Of a DNA stretch of 16,042 bases, positions 1-7,230 are shown piece after piece (the first letter of the stretch is position 1; every line of letters starts with the position of its first letter). The notes under the pieces were generated by a model, which searched no databases, was not told where the DNA came from, and worked only from the letters and a program-made list of their open reading frames with translations. The DNA is taken from the NCBI GenBank assembly GCA_031371615.1, contig JANMJY010000178.1:1-16042 (forward strand), written 5' to 3'. The translations under genes were made by a program, and so were the position numbers. Source of the stretch: Gaiellasilicea sp031371615 (GTDB lineage Bacteria; Actinomycetota; Thermoleophilia; Gaiellales; Gaiellaceae).

Positions 1-956
1 CTCGGATCGAGCACGCCGCGCTCGACCCCGACCGACGCCTCGTCGAGTACGCGCGCGACGTCGGCGGGCTCGACGCCGACCTCGGCTGGGTCGCCCTCGT
101 AGAGCGTGTCGGTCGTCCCGACCAGCAGCATTCCCTGCCACGGGTAGGCGAACGTGACCCGCACGGGATCGTGCGCGATCGTCAGCGCCGCCGACCACGG
201 GTGTTCGAGGTCCAGCAACAGGTGCACACCCTTCGACAAGCGGGCGAGCGGCCGCGCAGCCGGATCCTCGAGCGCGCGAATGCTGTCGATCCACGGCCCT
301 GTGGCGTTCACGACCGCGCGCGCGTCGACGGAGAACGTCTCGCCGGACCGGCGGTCGCGCAGCTCGGCACCGCGCACGCGACCCCCCACCTGCCGAAGCG
401 CTACGACCTCCGCGTAGTTCGCGACCACGGCGCCCGCGGCGGCCGCCGCACGCACGTTCCCGAGGCAGAGCCGCCCGTCGTGCGTGTACGAGTCGATGTA
501 GACGCCGCAGCTGCGCAAGCCGTCCAGCCGGAGGTCGGGGACGCTCTGGCGCGCCCGCGCCGGCGGCAGCAAACCGCCGATCCCGTCACGCGCCAGGGTC
601 GAGTAGAGGGCGAGGCCGAGCCTCAGCGTCGCGGGCCGGTACGGACCGTCCCGGTAGAGCGGGAACAGGAACGGCAGCCTCCGGACGAGGTGGGGCGCAA
701 CGGTGTGCAGCAGCGCCCGGCGCTCGCGATGGGCTTCGCGCACGAGCTTGACGTCTCCGAGCCGGAGGTAGCGCAGCCCGCCGTGGATCAGCTTCGACGA
801 CGCGCTCGAGGTCGCTGCGCCGAAGTCGCCTCGGTCGACGAGCGCCACCGCCAGGCCGGCGCGCGCCGCCTCGTTCGCGATCCCGGCGCCGACGATCCCA
901 CCGCCGATGACGAGCAGATCGAACTCTCGCCCGGCGAGCGCGTCGAGGTCTCTCAC
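1..956 (-). CDS. glpD: Glycerol-3-phosphate dehydrogenase, FAD-dependent (3' part beyond window)
   Basis: Oxidises sn-glycerol 3-phosphate to dihydroxyacetone phosphate, passing electrons to the membrane quinone pool. About 318 N-terminal residues are present; the family is usually 500-570 long, so the C-terminus lies left of base 1. Visible features are an N-terminal dinucleotide-binding motif (IGGGIVGAGIANEAARAG), the GlpD hallmark SSASSKLIHGGLRYL near residue 50, NATGPWID, LSKGVHL and a late VGTTDTLYEGDP block. The start is GTG at 956-954, overlapping the TGA of the PHP gene in a GTGA arrangement, so the two are translationally coupled. The long rightward open frame across this region is only its shadow. 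Neighbouring diesterase and importer genes imply it consumes glycerol 3-phosphate released from diesters. Another FAD oxidoreductase of the DAO fold is possible, but the SSKLIHGG block argues strongly for GlpD. Confidence 0.9.
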   Translation of the reverse strand, partial: MRDLDALAGREFDLLVIGGGIVGAGIANEAARAGLAVALVDRGDFGAATSSASSKLIHGGLRYLRLGDVKLVREAHRERRALLHTVAPHLVRRLPFLFPLYRDGPYRPATLRLGLALYSTLARDGIGGLLPPARARQSVPDLRLDGLRSCGVYIDSYTHDGRLCLGNVRAAAAAGAVVANYAEVVALRQVGGRVRGAELRDRRSGETFSVDARAVVNATGPWIDSIRALEDPAARPLARLSKGVHLLLDLEHPWSAALTIAHDPVRVTFAYPWQGMLLVGTTDTLYEGDPAEVGVEPADVARVLDEASVGVERGVLDP

Positions 957-1867
957 AGCGGATTCGTCCAGGCTCGGCAGCCGGACGCATCGGTGACCTC
1001 GATGCGGGCGAACGTGGCGCCGAAAGGCTTCGTCAACCGCGCCCGCGTGATCCAGCCGGCATCGTCGGTGGCGAGCACCGTGCCCGCATACCGGTAGCCG
1101 AGGCGGCCCGCGTTCACCGCGGCGCCCGTGCTGCGGCCCGAGACGAGCGTCACGGAGCGCGCCGGGCTGCAGCTGACCTCGACCTCGTCGCCGGCCACCT
1201 CGATCCCGCGCAGGAGCGGCCCCGAGCTGCCGTAGAAGGAACCGGAGGCGAGCGCCGCGAGCACGGCCGCGGGCGTGCGTTCCTGAACGCGTAGCCACGT
1301 CCAGCCATGGTCCGAGTCAAAGCCCGGATGGTGGGAGTCGTCGGTCACGAGGCCGTAGCAGAGGCGGCCCGTCTCGAGCAGCTCGTCCCAGTGCACGGAC
1401 GAGAGCCCGCGCCCGACCTCGAGCTCGCAGCCCGCGTTCCACACCTCGATCCCGGCGACGTTCTGCGGCAGCTCGAACGTGCCGGGCGTGACGCCCGTCC
1501 AGTAGGGATGAGCGAGATAGGCGACGCCGCCGTGCGCCTCGATGAACGCGGCGGTGCGCTCGAGATCGGCGTACTCCGTCCCGAGCGAGGCCAGGTCCGC
1601 GTCCTCTGAGATGCCGTAGCCGAGCACGTGCCCGTCGCGAGCGCCCGGCAGGATGCAGTTCAGCTCCACGCTCGGGAGCACGAGTAGCTCGGCGGTCGAG
1701 GGCGCTTCGCTCCGCTTCCAGTGGTCGGTGATCGCAAGCACGTCGTAGCCGGCGCGCTCATAGTGTGCGGCCAGTGCCTCGGGCTCGAGCTCGCCGTCGG
1801 AGCCGGTCGTGTGGGCGTGGAAAGCGCAGCGCAGCCAATCGCCGTTCCTCCGCCATGGACCGTTCAT
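953..1867 (-). CDS. PHP-domain metal-dependent phosphoesterase, CehA/McbA-like
   Basis: A 304-residue PHP-fold hydrolase, probably a phosphoesterase using two or three metal ions. Seen motifs: HAHT (H17, H19), ITDH (D48, H49), E68 in PSVELN, AHPYW (H120) and DDSHH (D177, H179), the expected metal ligands in family order. The last 90 residues look like a beta-rich C-terminal extension, as in CehA/McbA relatives. No signal peptide or membrane segment, so cytoplasmic. ATG at 1867-1865 is chosen because the family motif begins 15 residues later; the upstream frame runs antisense into the importer gene. The Shine-Dalgarno is weak (GGAG abuts the ATG); an in-frame TTG two codons upstream (1873-1871) is an alternative. 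It heads a leftward operon with glpD, overlapping it by 4 bases, and is divergent from the importer. The exact substrate is unknown; a phosphodiester or phosphomonoester made from imported material is likely. Confidence 0.85.
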   Translation of the reverse strand: MNGPWRRNGDWLRCAFHAHTTGSDGELEPEALAAHYERAGYDVLAITDHWKRSEAPSTAELLVLPSVELNCILPGARDGHVLGYGISEDADLASLGTEYADLERTAAFIEAHGGVAYLAHPYWTGVTPGTFELPQNVAGIEVWNAGCELEVGRGLSSVHWDELLETGRLCYGLVTDDSHHPGFDSDHGWTWLRVQERTPAAVLAALASGSFYGSSGPLLRGIEVAGDEVEVSCSPARSVTLVSGRSTGAAVNAGRLGYRYAGTVLATDDAGWITRARLTKPFGATFARIEVTDASGCRAWTNPL

Positions 1868-1884
1868 CTCCAAGGCCGAGCCTA

Positions 1885-1913
1885 TTGCAACTGCGGGCGC
1901 GGAATCATACGAT
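1885..1913 (+). promoter_or_regulatory. Predicted sigma70-like promoter of the first ABC importer operon
   Basis: TTGCAA (1885-1890) and TACGAT (1908-1913) are separated by exactly 17 bases, each matching 4 of 6 consensus positions. A start near 1920 would give a leader of about 33 bases containing the AGGAGA ribosome site. Prediction by eye only. Confidence 0.5.
1904..1909 (-). promoter_or_regulatory. Predicted -10 element of the PHP-glpD operon, overlapping the divergent -10
   Basis: On the minus strand these bases read TATGAT, 5 of 6 matches to the -10 consensus, and would give a leader of about 30 bases before the PHP ATG. No convincing -35 at 16-18 bases was found; TGGACA lies only 13 bases upstream. 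The element shares two bases with the plus-strand -10 at 1908-1913, so the two promoters may exclude each other or be jointly controlled. Confidence 0.35.
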
Positions 1914-1936
1914 TGGGCATTCTGTCCACGCGACAC

Positions 1937-1942
1937 AGGAGA
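1937..1942 (+). promoter_or_regulatory. Ribosome binding site deciding the start of the substrate-binding protein
   Basis: AGGAGA ends 10 bases before the ATG at 1953. It selects this start over the upstream in-frame ATG at 1809, which would lie inside the divergent PHP gene and upstream of the predicted promoter. Confidence 0.7.
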
Positions 1943-1952
1943 AGCCAAGCCA

Positions 1953-3143
1953 ATGGACGATTTCCAGGAGCAAGAGTACGAGTTCCTGCGCAGGCTCGAG
2001 GAGGAGCGTGTCGACAGACGGGTCCTCCTGAAGCGGGGGGTCGCGGCAGGCTTCGGGCTCACCATCCTCTCCACGCCGGCCTCGGCACTCGCAATGAGGA
2101 ACAGTGTCCTCAAGACGCCGCCGCTGCTCGGCCGGTCGCTCTCCTTCGCCGAGTTCGTCAAGGAGGCGAAGAAGGAAGGGAAGCTGAACACGATCGCGCT
2201 GCCGCCCGACTGGGCGAACTACGGCCAGATCATCTCGACGTTCCAGAAGAAATTCGGGATCAGCATCACGAACGACAACCCGGACGGGAGCTCGGCGCAG
2301 GAGAACCAGGCGGTCCGCTCGCTCAAGGGTGACCCGCGCGCTCCTGACGTGCTCGACGTGAGTCCGCCGTTCGCGATCGACGGCGCCAACGAGGGGCTCT
2401 ACACGAAGTACTACACGACGAACTTCAGGACGGTGCCCCGGTCGATGAAGGACGGTCGCGGCTTCTGGGTCGGCGACTACTGGGGCGTGATCTCGATCGG
2501 CGCGAACCAGAACATCGTCAAGAACGTCCCGAAGACGTTCGCCGCCCTGCTCAAGCCGGAGTACAAGAACCAGGTCGCCCTCAACGGCAGCCCGCTCACC
2601 TCGGGCTCCGCCCGCGCGGGCGTGTTCGCGGCGGCCCTCGCGAACGGAGGCTCGCTCAGCAACGTCCAGCCGGGCATCGACTTCTTCGCGAAGCTGAAGC
2701 AGGTCGGGAACTTCATCCCGGTGCAAGGGACGCCGCAGACGGTGGCCTCCGGCCAGACCCCGATCGTGATCGACTGGGACTACCTGAACATCGCCTACGG
2801 ACCCGAGTTCCCGGCGGCCAAGTGGGTCACGAACATCCCGTCGGACGGAATCTACGGCGCGCACTACTGCCAGTCGATCAACGCAAACGGCCCGCACCCG
2901 TGGGCCGCGCGGCTCTGGCAGGAGTTTCTCTACTCGGACCAGGGGCAGCTGCTTTGGCTGAAGGGGTACTCGCACCCGGCCCGGTTCAACGACATGGTGG
3001 CGCGGAAGGTCGTTCCCGCGGCGCTGATCAAAGCGCTACCGTCGCCCGCGCTCTACGCGAAGGTGAGGTTCGCGAACCGCAAGCAGAACAACGACTCGAA
3101 GGCGTTGATCCTCGACCAGTGGCCCAAGAAGGTCGGTTCCTAA
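1953..3143 (+). CDS. ABC importer substrate-binding protein, Tat-exported, Afu/Pot class
   Basis: A 396-residue extracytoplasmic solute-binding protein of the iron(III)/spermidine/phosphonate-type class (PotD/AfuA-like fold, SBP_bac_8-like). The N-terminus carries a twin-arginine-like signal: RR at residues 22-23 followed by VLLKRG, a hydrophobic stretch and a likely cleavage after SALA (residue 47). Tat export suggests folding, perhaps with ligand or metal, before secretion. The mature part has the usual bilobal features, such as KEGKLNTIA near the start and VIDWDYLNIAYG. It heads a four-gene operon with two permeases and an ATPase. AfuA of Actinobacillus, a relative, binds hexose phosphates, and neighbours here handle glycerol phosphates. 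The best inference is therefore a phosphorylated polyol or glycerophosphodiester ligand; polyamine, iron and 2-aminoethylphosphonate remain possible. Confidence 0.85.
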   Translation: MDDFQEQEYEFLRRLEEERVDRRVLLKRGVAAGFGLTILSTPASALAMRNSVLKTPPLLGRSLSFAEFVKEAKKEGKLNTIALPPDWANYGQIISTFQKKFGISITNDNPDGSSAQENQAVRSLKGDPRAPDVLDVSPPFAIDGANEGLYTKYYTTNFRTVPRSMKDGRGFWVGDYWGVISIGANQNIVKNVPKTFAALLKPEYKNQVALNGSPLTSGSARAGVFAAALANGGSLSNVQPGIDFFAKLKQVGNFIPVQGTPQTVASGQTPIVIDWDYLNIAYGPEFPAAKWVTNIPSDGIYGAHYCQSINANGPHPWAARLWQEFLYSDQGQLLWLKGYSHPARFNDMVARKVVPAALIKALPSPALYAKVRFANRKQNNDSKALILDQWPKKVGS

Positions 3144-3147
3144 AACA

Positions 3148-4050
3148 CTGGCTCGAGATGTCGTAGCAGTCGGCGAGCTCCGGCCGGGCCAAAAGGCCGG
3201 CCGGAGGCGGCTGCCGCTCGCGTGGCTCGTCGTCGTCCCCTTCTTCGCGTACGCGCTGCTCTTTCTGTTCCTGCCGGCGGGCCAGGTCATGGTGGGCGCG
3301 TTCGAGGGCGCGCACGGGGGCGCGACGTTCGCGAACGTCTCCGCTCTCGTCCACACGGAGAACCTGCGCCACGCCTACAGGACGAGCATCGAGATCAGCC
3401 TCGTCACCGCACTCCTGGGCGCCTTTTTTGGGCTGGTGATCGCCTACGCGGCGATCAGGGAGGGGACGCCGCGCTGGGTCCGCTCGGCCTTCACGACCTT
3501 CTCCGGCGTGGCGGCGAACTTCGGCGGCATCCCGCTCGCGTTCGCCTTCATCGCCACCCTCGGGACAATCGGCGTCGTCACCCAGTTCATGAACCAGCTC
3601 GGCTTCAACGTCTACCAGCACGGCTTCACGCTGTTCAGCAAGACCGGGATTGAGATCGTCTACCTCTACTTCCAGATCCCGCTGATGATCCTCGTGATCG
3701 CGCCTGCGGTCGACGGCCTGCGCCGCGAGTGGCGCGAGGCGACCTCGAACCTCGGCGCGAGCGCGTTCCAATACTGGCGCTACGTGGGGCTGCCCGTCCT
3801 CCTGCCGTCAATTCTCAGCGCGATCATCCTGCTCTTTGGGAACTCCTTTGCCGCCTATGCCACGGCCTACGGGCTGACCACCGGCGTCGTCGGTCTCGTC
3901 CCGATCCAGATCGGCGTCGACCTCAGCGGCAACGTCGTCTCGAACCCGCACGAGGCCCAGGCGCTCGCGTTCGGGATGTTCGTCGTGCTCGCGGTGATGA
4001 TGCTGATCTACGTGCCCCTCCAGCGGCGCACGTCGCGGTGGGCCAAGTGA
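3148..4050 (+). CDS. ABC importer permease 1 (probable CTG start)
   Basis: Inner-membrane permease of the PotB/AfuB class, 300 residues from a CTG start. The BPD_transp_1 coupling motif is clear at residues 197-220 (EATSNLGASAFQYW...LP), which docks on the ATPase. About six membrane helices are visible; the first (roughly residues 23-45) lies upstream of the first in-frame ATG at 3289, so that ATG cannot be the true start. Between the in-frame stop at 3106 and 3289 there is no ATG, GTG or TTG in frame. CTG at 3148, four bases after the binding-protein stop, would give a normal-length protein beginning MARDVVAV. A GAAGG lies 15 bases upstream, which is far. An ATG at 3158 in another frame meets TAG after one codon, so a small sequence error is the alternative. 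The product call is firm and the start is not. Confidence 0.85.
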   Translation: MARDVVAVGELRPGQKAGRRRLPLAWLVVVPFFAYALLFLFLPAGQVMVGAFEGAHGGATFANVSALVHTENLRHAYRTSIEISLVTALLGAFFGLVIAYAAIREGTPRWVRSAFTTFSGVAANFGGIPLAFAFIATLGTIGVVTQFMNQLGFNVYQHGFTLFSKTGIEIVYLYFQIPLMILVIAPAVDGLRREWREATSNLGASAFQYWRYVGLPVLLPSILSAIILLFGNSFAAYATAYGLTTGVVGLVPIQIGVDLSGNVVSNPHEAQALAFGMFVVLAVMMLIYVPLQRRTSRWAK

Positions 4051-4060
4051 GTTCGACACC

Positions 4061-4852
4061 GTGAGGCGCTTCTCGCTCTCGGCCTGGCTTTGGATCCTGT
4101 CCGGCGCGGCGTACTTCTTGATCCCGCTGCTCGCGACGTTCCTCTTCAGCATCAAGGACAAGCAGACCGGCACCTGTTGCAGCCTCTCCGCCTACGGCGT
4201 CATCCTGCACGACCACCAGTTCTGGGTGACGATTCGGCTCTCGTTCGTGCTCGCGCTCGAGACGATCGCGATCAGCCTCCTCCTCTTCGTTCCGACGATC
4301 TACTGGGTGCACCTGAAGCTGCCGCGCCTGCGGCCGGTGATCAGCTTCCTCGCGCTCATCCCGTTCGTGGTGCCGCCGATCATCCTCGTCGTCGGCCTGC
4401 TCGACTTCTACCGCGGCTCGCCGTTGTGGTTCTACGCGAATCCGCACGGGTTCCTCGTCGCGGCTTACGTGATCCTCGCGTTCCCGTACGTGTTCTTCTC
4501 GCTCGACGCCGGCTTTCGCGCGATCGACGTGCATACGCTGACGGAGGCGTCTCTGAACCTGGGCGCGAGCTGGCGTACGACGCTCGCGCGCGTGATCCTC
4601 CCCAACATCCGGGTGGCCGCTTTGAGCGCCGCGTTCCTGACGCTCGCGATCGTGATGGGCGAGTTCACGATCGCGACCCTCTCCGCGTTCAAGACTTTCC
4701 CGACCTACATCCAGTACATCAACGAGACCCAGGCGTACCCGGCGGCGGCCGTGTCGCTGATGAGCTTCGGCATCACCTGGGTGGCGATGCTGTCGATCCT
4801 GCTCGTCGGCCGGCGGGGCGGGGCCCGCGCCCAAGTGGGAGGAGCACTCTGA
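4061..4852 (+). CDS. ABC importer permease 2
   Basis: Second inner-membrane permease of the PotC-like class, 263 residues and about six helices. The coupling motif is at residues 162-182 (EASLNLGASWRTTLARVILP), pairing with the one in permease 1 to contact the ATPase dimer. Start is GTG, 10 bases after the permease 1 stop, with only a weak purine-rich site upstream, so translation is probably coupled. Its TGA shares one base with the ATPase ATG (TGATG). A short Cys-Cys pair (C39, C40) sits in the first outer loop. Function follows from the operon: passage of the ligand captured by the Tat-exported binding protein. Confidence 0.9.
   Translation: MRRFSLSAWLWILSGAAYFLIPLLATFLFSIKDKQTGTCCSLSAYGVILHDHQFWVTIRLSFVLALETIAISLLLFVPTIYWVHLKLPRLRPVISFLALIPFVVPPIILVVGLLDFYRGSPLWFYANPHGFLVAAYVILAFPYVFFSLDAGFRAIDVHTLTEASLNLGASWRTTLARVILPNIRVAALSAAFLTLAIVMGEFTIATLSAFKTFPTYIQYINETQAYPAAAVSLMSFGITWVAMLSILLVGRRGGARAQVGGAL
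4838..4844 (+). promoter_or_regulatory. Strong ribosome binding site of the importer ATPase gene
   Basis: GGAGGAG lies 7 bases before the ATG at 4852. It fixes this start and rules out the long upstream open frame (from 4090), which is a shadow of permease 2 joined to the ATPase. Confidence 0.8.
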
Positions 4853-5961
4853 TGGCTCACGTCGAGCTGCAGGAGCTGCGCAAGTCGTTCGGCGACTTCG
4901 AGGCGCTGCAGGGAATCAACGTCGCCCTCAAGACCGGCGAGTTTCTCTCGCTGCTCGGCCCGTCGGGCTGCGGCAAGACGACGGCGCTGCGGCTCGTCGC
5001 CGGCTTCGACCGGCCGACCTCGGGCAGCGTCGTCGTCGACGGCAAGGACATCTCGAGCGTCCCGCCCAATCGCCGCAACATGGGGATGGTCTTCCAGGCG
5101 TACAGCCTCTTCCCGAACATGACCGCGGAGAAGAACGTCGAGTTCGGCCTCCGGATCAGGAAGCAGCCGCGTGGCCAGCGCCGGAAGCGGGTCGAGGAGC
5201 TACTCGAGCTCGTCGGCCTCAGCCACGCAGGCAAGCGCTACCCGCACCAGCTCTCGGGCGGCATGCAGCAGCGCGTCGCGCTCGCGCGCTCGCTGGCGAT
5301 CGAGCCGAAGGTGCTCCTTCTCGACGAGCCGCTCTCCGCGCTCGACGCGAAGGTGCGCGTGCAGCTGCGGGAGGAGATCCGGCGAATTCAGCTCGAGCTC
5401 GGGATCACGACGATCTACGTCACCCACGACCAGGAAGAGGCGCTCTCGATCTCCGACCGCGTCGCCGTCCTTTACCAGGGCCGGATTGAGCAGGTGGGGA
5501 CGCCGGCCGAGATGTACGGAAACCCGGCGACGCCGTTCGTGGCGGAGTTTATCGGCACCATGAACCGGCTCACGTCGACCGTCGCGGACGACGCATCCGT
5601 CGAGTACGGCAGCGCGAGGCTCCGCGTCGACGCGGCGAACGGCCGGCCTCGCGGCGAGCGCGTCCTCCTGCTCGTCCGGCCGGAGACCGTCGAGGTCGAG
5701 CGGGCGGCTGACAACGGTGCCGTTCCCGGGGGCGCCTTGGCGGGCGCGGTCGTCTCGCGCACCTTCCTCGGCTCGGTCACGCGGATCAAGATCGACACCG
5801 AGGCGGGCGAGGTGACCGCCGACATCCCGACGGCGCGGTCGGGTGAGCTCGCGGTCGGGCTGCGCGTTCACGCGCGCTTCCCGGCAGACGGCGCTCGGCT
5901 GCTCAGCCTGGCCGCGGAGCCGGAGTCGGCTCCCGCCGAGCCGACTCCCGTCGACCACTGA
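4852..5961 (+). CDS. ABC importer ATPase, PotA/AfuC-like with TOBE domain
   Basis: Cytoplasmic ATPase of 369 residues that powers the importer. Walker A GPSGCGKTT (36-44), Q-loop Q82 in VFQAYSLFP, signature LSGGMQQ (134-140), Walker B LLLDEP (155-160), D-loop SALDA and switch histidine H192 (VTHDQEEAL) are all intact. Residues 240-360 form a C-terminal TOBE-type regulatory domain, including VRPETV and VSRTFLGS, as in PotA, FbpC, PhnT and AfuC. The class matches the two permeases and the binding protein. The tail from about residue 355 is Pro/Glu-rich and looks disordered. The gene ends 23 bases before the convergent GDPD stop; I see no clear hairpin terminator in that gap. Confidence 0.93.
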   Translation: MAHVELQELRKSFGDFEALQGINVALKTGEFLSLLGPSGCGKTTALRLVAGFDRPTSGSVVVDGKDISSVPPNRRNMGMVFQAYSLFPNMTAEKNVEFGLRIRKQPRGQRRKRVEELLELVGLSHAGKRYPHQLSGGMQQRVALARSLAIEPKVLLLDEPLSALDAKVRVQLREEIRRIQLELGITTIYVTHDQEEALSISDRVAVLYQGRIEQVGTPAEMYGNPATPFVAEFIGTMNRLTSTVADDASVEYGSARLRVDAANGRPRGERVLLLVRPETVEVERAADNGAVPGGALAGAVVSRTFLGSVTRIKIDTEAGEVTADIPTARSGELAVGLRVHARFPADGARLLSLAAEPESAPAEPTPVDH

Positions 5962-5984
5962 GAACCGGTCATGCGCCCGCCTGC

Positions 5985-6572
5985 TCAGCCTCGGACGAGC
6001 GCGAGCAGCAGCTCGGGCCGGTCAGTGAAGATCCCGTCGACGCCGAGCTCGATCAGCTCGCGCAGGCGCGGCTCGTCGTTGACCGTGTAGACGGTCGTCC
6101 GGAGGCCGAGCCGCTTGGCGAGCGCGAGCCCACGCCGAGTTGCGCGCGGTTCCCAGAAACCGGCTGCCCACGCGTCGCGCGCCGCTCGGTGGATCGAGAC
6201 CCTGACGCCGACGTGCTGCAGTGTCCGCAGCCCTCGGACCTGACGCAGGGCCTGCGGCTCGAAGCAGACGACGACCGCGTCCTCCGGGAGGAGGCGCACC
6301 GTTCGAGCGACGACGTCGTGGCGCCGGTAGAGCCAGGGGGTCTTGAGTTCGCACATCACGCCGATCCGGCCGGCGCACTGCCCGACCACCTCCTGGAGGC
6401 GCGGCTCGCCGCCTCTCGGCGGGTCGTGGCAGACGACGAGCGTGCCGTCAGCCGCGGCGTGGACGTCGAACTCGACGAAGTCGGCGCCCAGCTCGATCGC
6501 GCGCTCGAACGCCGCCGGCGTGTTCTCTGGCAGCTCGGCCGAGGCTCCCCGGTGGGCGATCACCCAGGTCAC
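5985..6572 (-). CDS. Glycerophosphodiester phosphodiesterase, short form
   Basis: Predicted to hydrolyse glycerophosphodiesters, such as glycerophosphocholine, to glycerol 3-phosphate and an alcohol. Conserved sites are H7-R8 (AHRGAS), E16-N17-T18 (PENT), E34 and D36 (EFDV), the catalytic second histidine H49 (CHDP) and E75 in CELK; the C-terminus has VYTVND and GIFTDRP. There is no signal peptide, so it acts on imported diesters in the cytoplasm, like UgpQ. At 195 residues it is shorter than the usual 230-250; the loop between CHDP and CELK is only about 25 residues against roughly 50-60, which may affect substrate range. GTG start overlaps the HAD stop by 4 bases, giving a two-gene operon. 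Its position beside the importer and in the same cluster as glpD supports a glycerophosphodiester diet. Confidence 0.88.
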   Translation of the reverse strand: MTWVIAHRGASAELPENTPAAFERAIELGADFVEFDVHAAADGTLVVCHDPPRGGEPRLQEVVGQCAGRIGVMCELKTPWLYRRHDVVARTVRLLPEDAVVVCFEPQALRQVRGLRTLQHVGVRVSIHRAARDAWAAGFWEPRATRRGLALAKRLGLRTTVYTVNDEPRLRELIELGVDGIFTDRPELLLALVRG

Positions 6573-7204
6573 AGCAGGCGCCGGAGCAAGGAGACGTCGA
6601 TCGTCTCGACCACCTCGTCGGCCTCCCCGAGCCGCTCGCGCGCCTGAGTCCCGAGCAGTGCGACCACGCGCGCGCCTGCGGCTTTCGCGGACGCGACGCC
6701 GGCTTCCGTGTCCTCGAAGACGAGCGTCTCGCGGGGAGAGACTGCTAGCGCCTCGAGCGCGAGCAGGTAGCTCTCCGGATCCGGCTTGCCGTGACGCACG
6801 TCGTCGTCGGTGACGATGGTCGCGAACAGCTTCGCGAGCCCGGCTGCGGCGACGACCGGGACGATCTCCTCACGCGCGGCGCCGGAGACGATCGCAAGCT
6901 GAGCTCGCTCGGCGGCGAAGCGCACCGCCGCGCGGGTCGGCTCGGTCACGGTCGACCCATCCGCGACCGTCGTGCGGTAGCGGTCGATCCGCTCCCGGAT
7001 GAAGGCGGGAATCCGCGGGTCGCCGGCGCCGAGGCACAGCTCGGCGATCGCGTGCTCGGCGAGCCCCGAGAGGCGTTCGTAGTAGTCGCGGTCGGAGATC
7101 GGCCTGCCGTACTCCGCGAAGAGCTCGCGGTAGATCCGGCAGAGGACGGGCTCGTCCTGGGAGAGCGTGCCGTTGAAGTCGAAGATGACCGCGCGGATCG
7201 GCAC
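6569..7204 (-). CDS. HAD-superfamily hydrolase, subfamily IA, with DxN motif
   Basis: A 211-residue Rossmann-fold HAD protein with a helical cap, in the beta-phosphoglucomutase/phosphoglycolate phosphatase group. Motif I is FDFNGTL: nucleophile D9 is present, but the usual second aspartate is N11. Motif II serine S107 (IVSG), motif III K140 (GKPDPESY) and motif IV E164-D165 (FEDTEAG) are intact. Loss of the acid/base aspartate could alter catalysis, since phosphonatases carry Ala there and P-type ATPases Thr. Start GTG at 7204 is chosen since it lies three residues before the first strand; its ribosome site is poor (GAGGAG lies 16 bases upstream). It heads the operon with GDPD, so dephosphorylating a glycerol phosphate or related product is plausible. 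The precise substrate cannot be read from sequence. Confidence 0.85.
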   Translation of the reverse strand: MPIRAVIFDFNGTLSQDEPVLCRIYRELFAEYGRPISDRDYYERLSGLAEHAIAELCLGAGDPRIPAFIRERIDRYRTTVADGSTVTEPTRAAVRFAAERAQLAIVSGAAREEIVPVVAAAGLAKLFATIVTDDDVRHGKPDPESYLLALEALAVSPRETLVFEDTEAGVASAKAAGARVVALLGTQARERLGEADEVVETIDVSLLRRLL

Positions 7205-7230
7205 GTCACGAGAGATTACGCTCCTCTGCG

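Noticed and set aside
171..1097. 308-codon rightward open frame at the window start
   Set aside because: Arg/Pro/Ala-rich translation with no family features; it is antisense to glpD, which has full motif support.
1905..2975. 356-codon leftward open frame
   Set aside because: Low-complexity Arg/Val/Leu translation antisense to the substrate-binding protein gene.
4090..4851. Long upstream extension of the importer ATPase frame
   Set aside because: It overlaps permease 2 in another frame; the ATPase has its own ATG at 4852 with a strong ribosome site.
5962..5984. Possible terminator between importer ATPase and GDPD
   Set aside because: No convincing hairpin or T-run in the 23-base gap.
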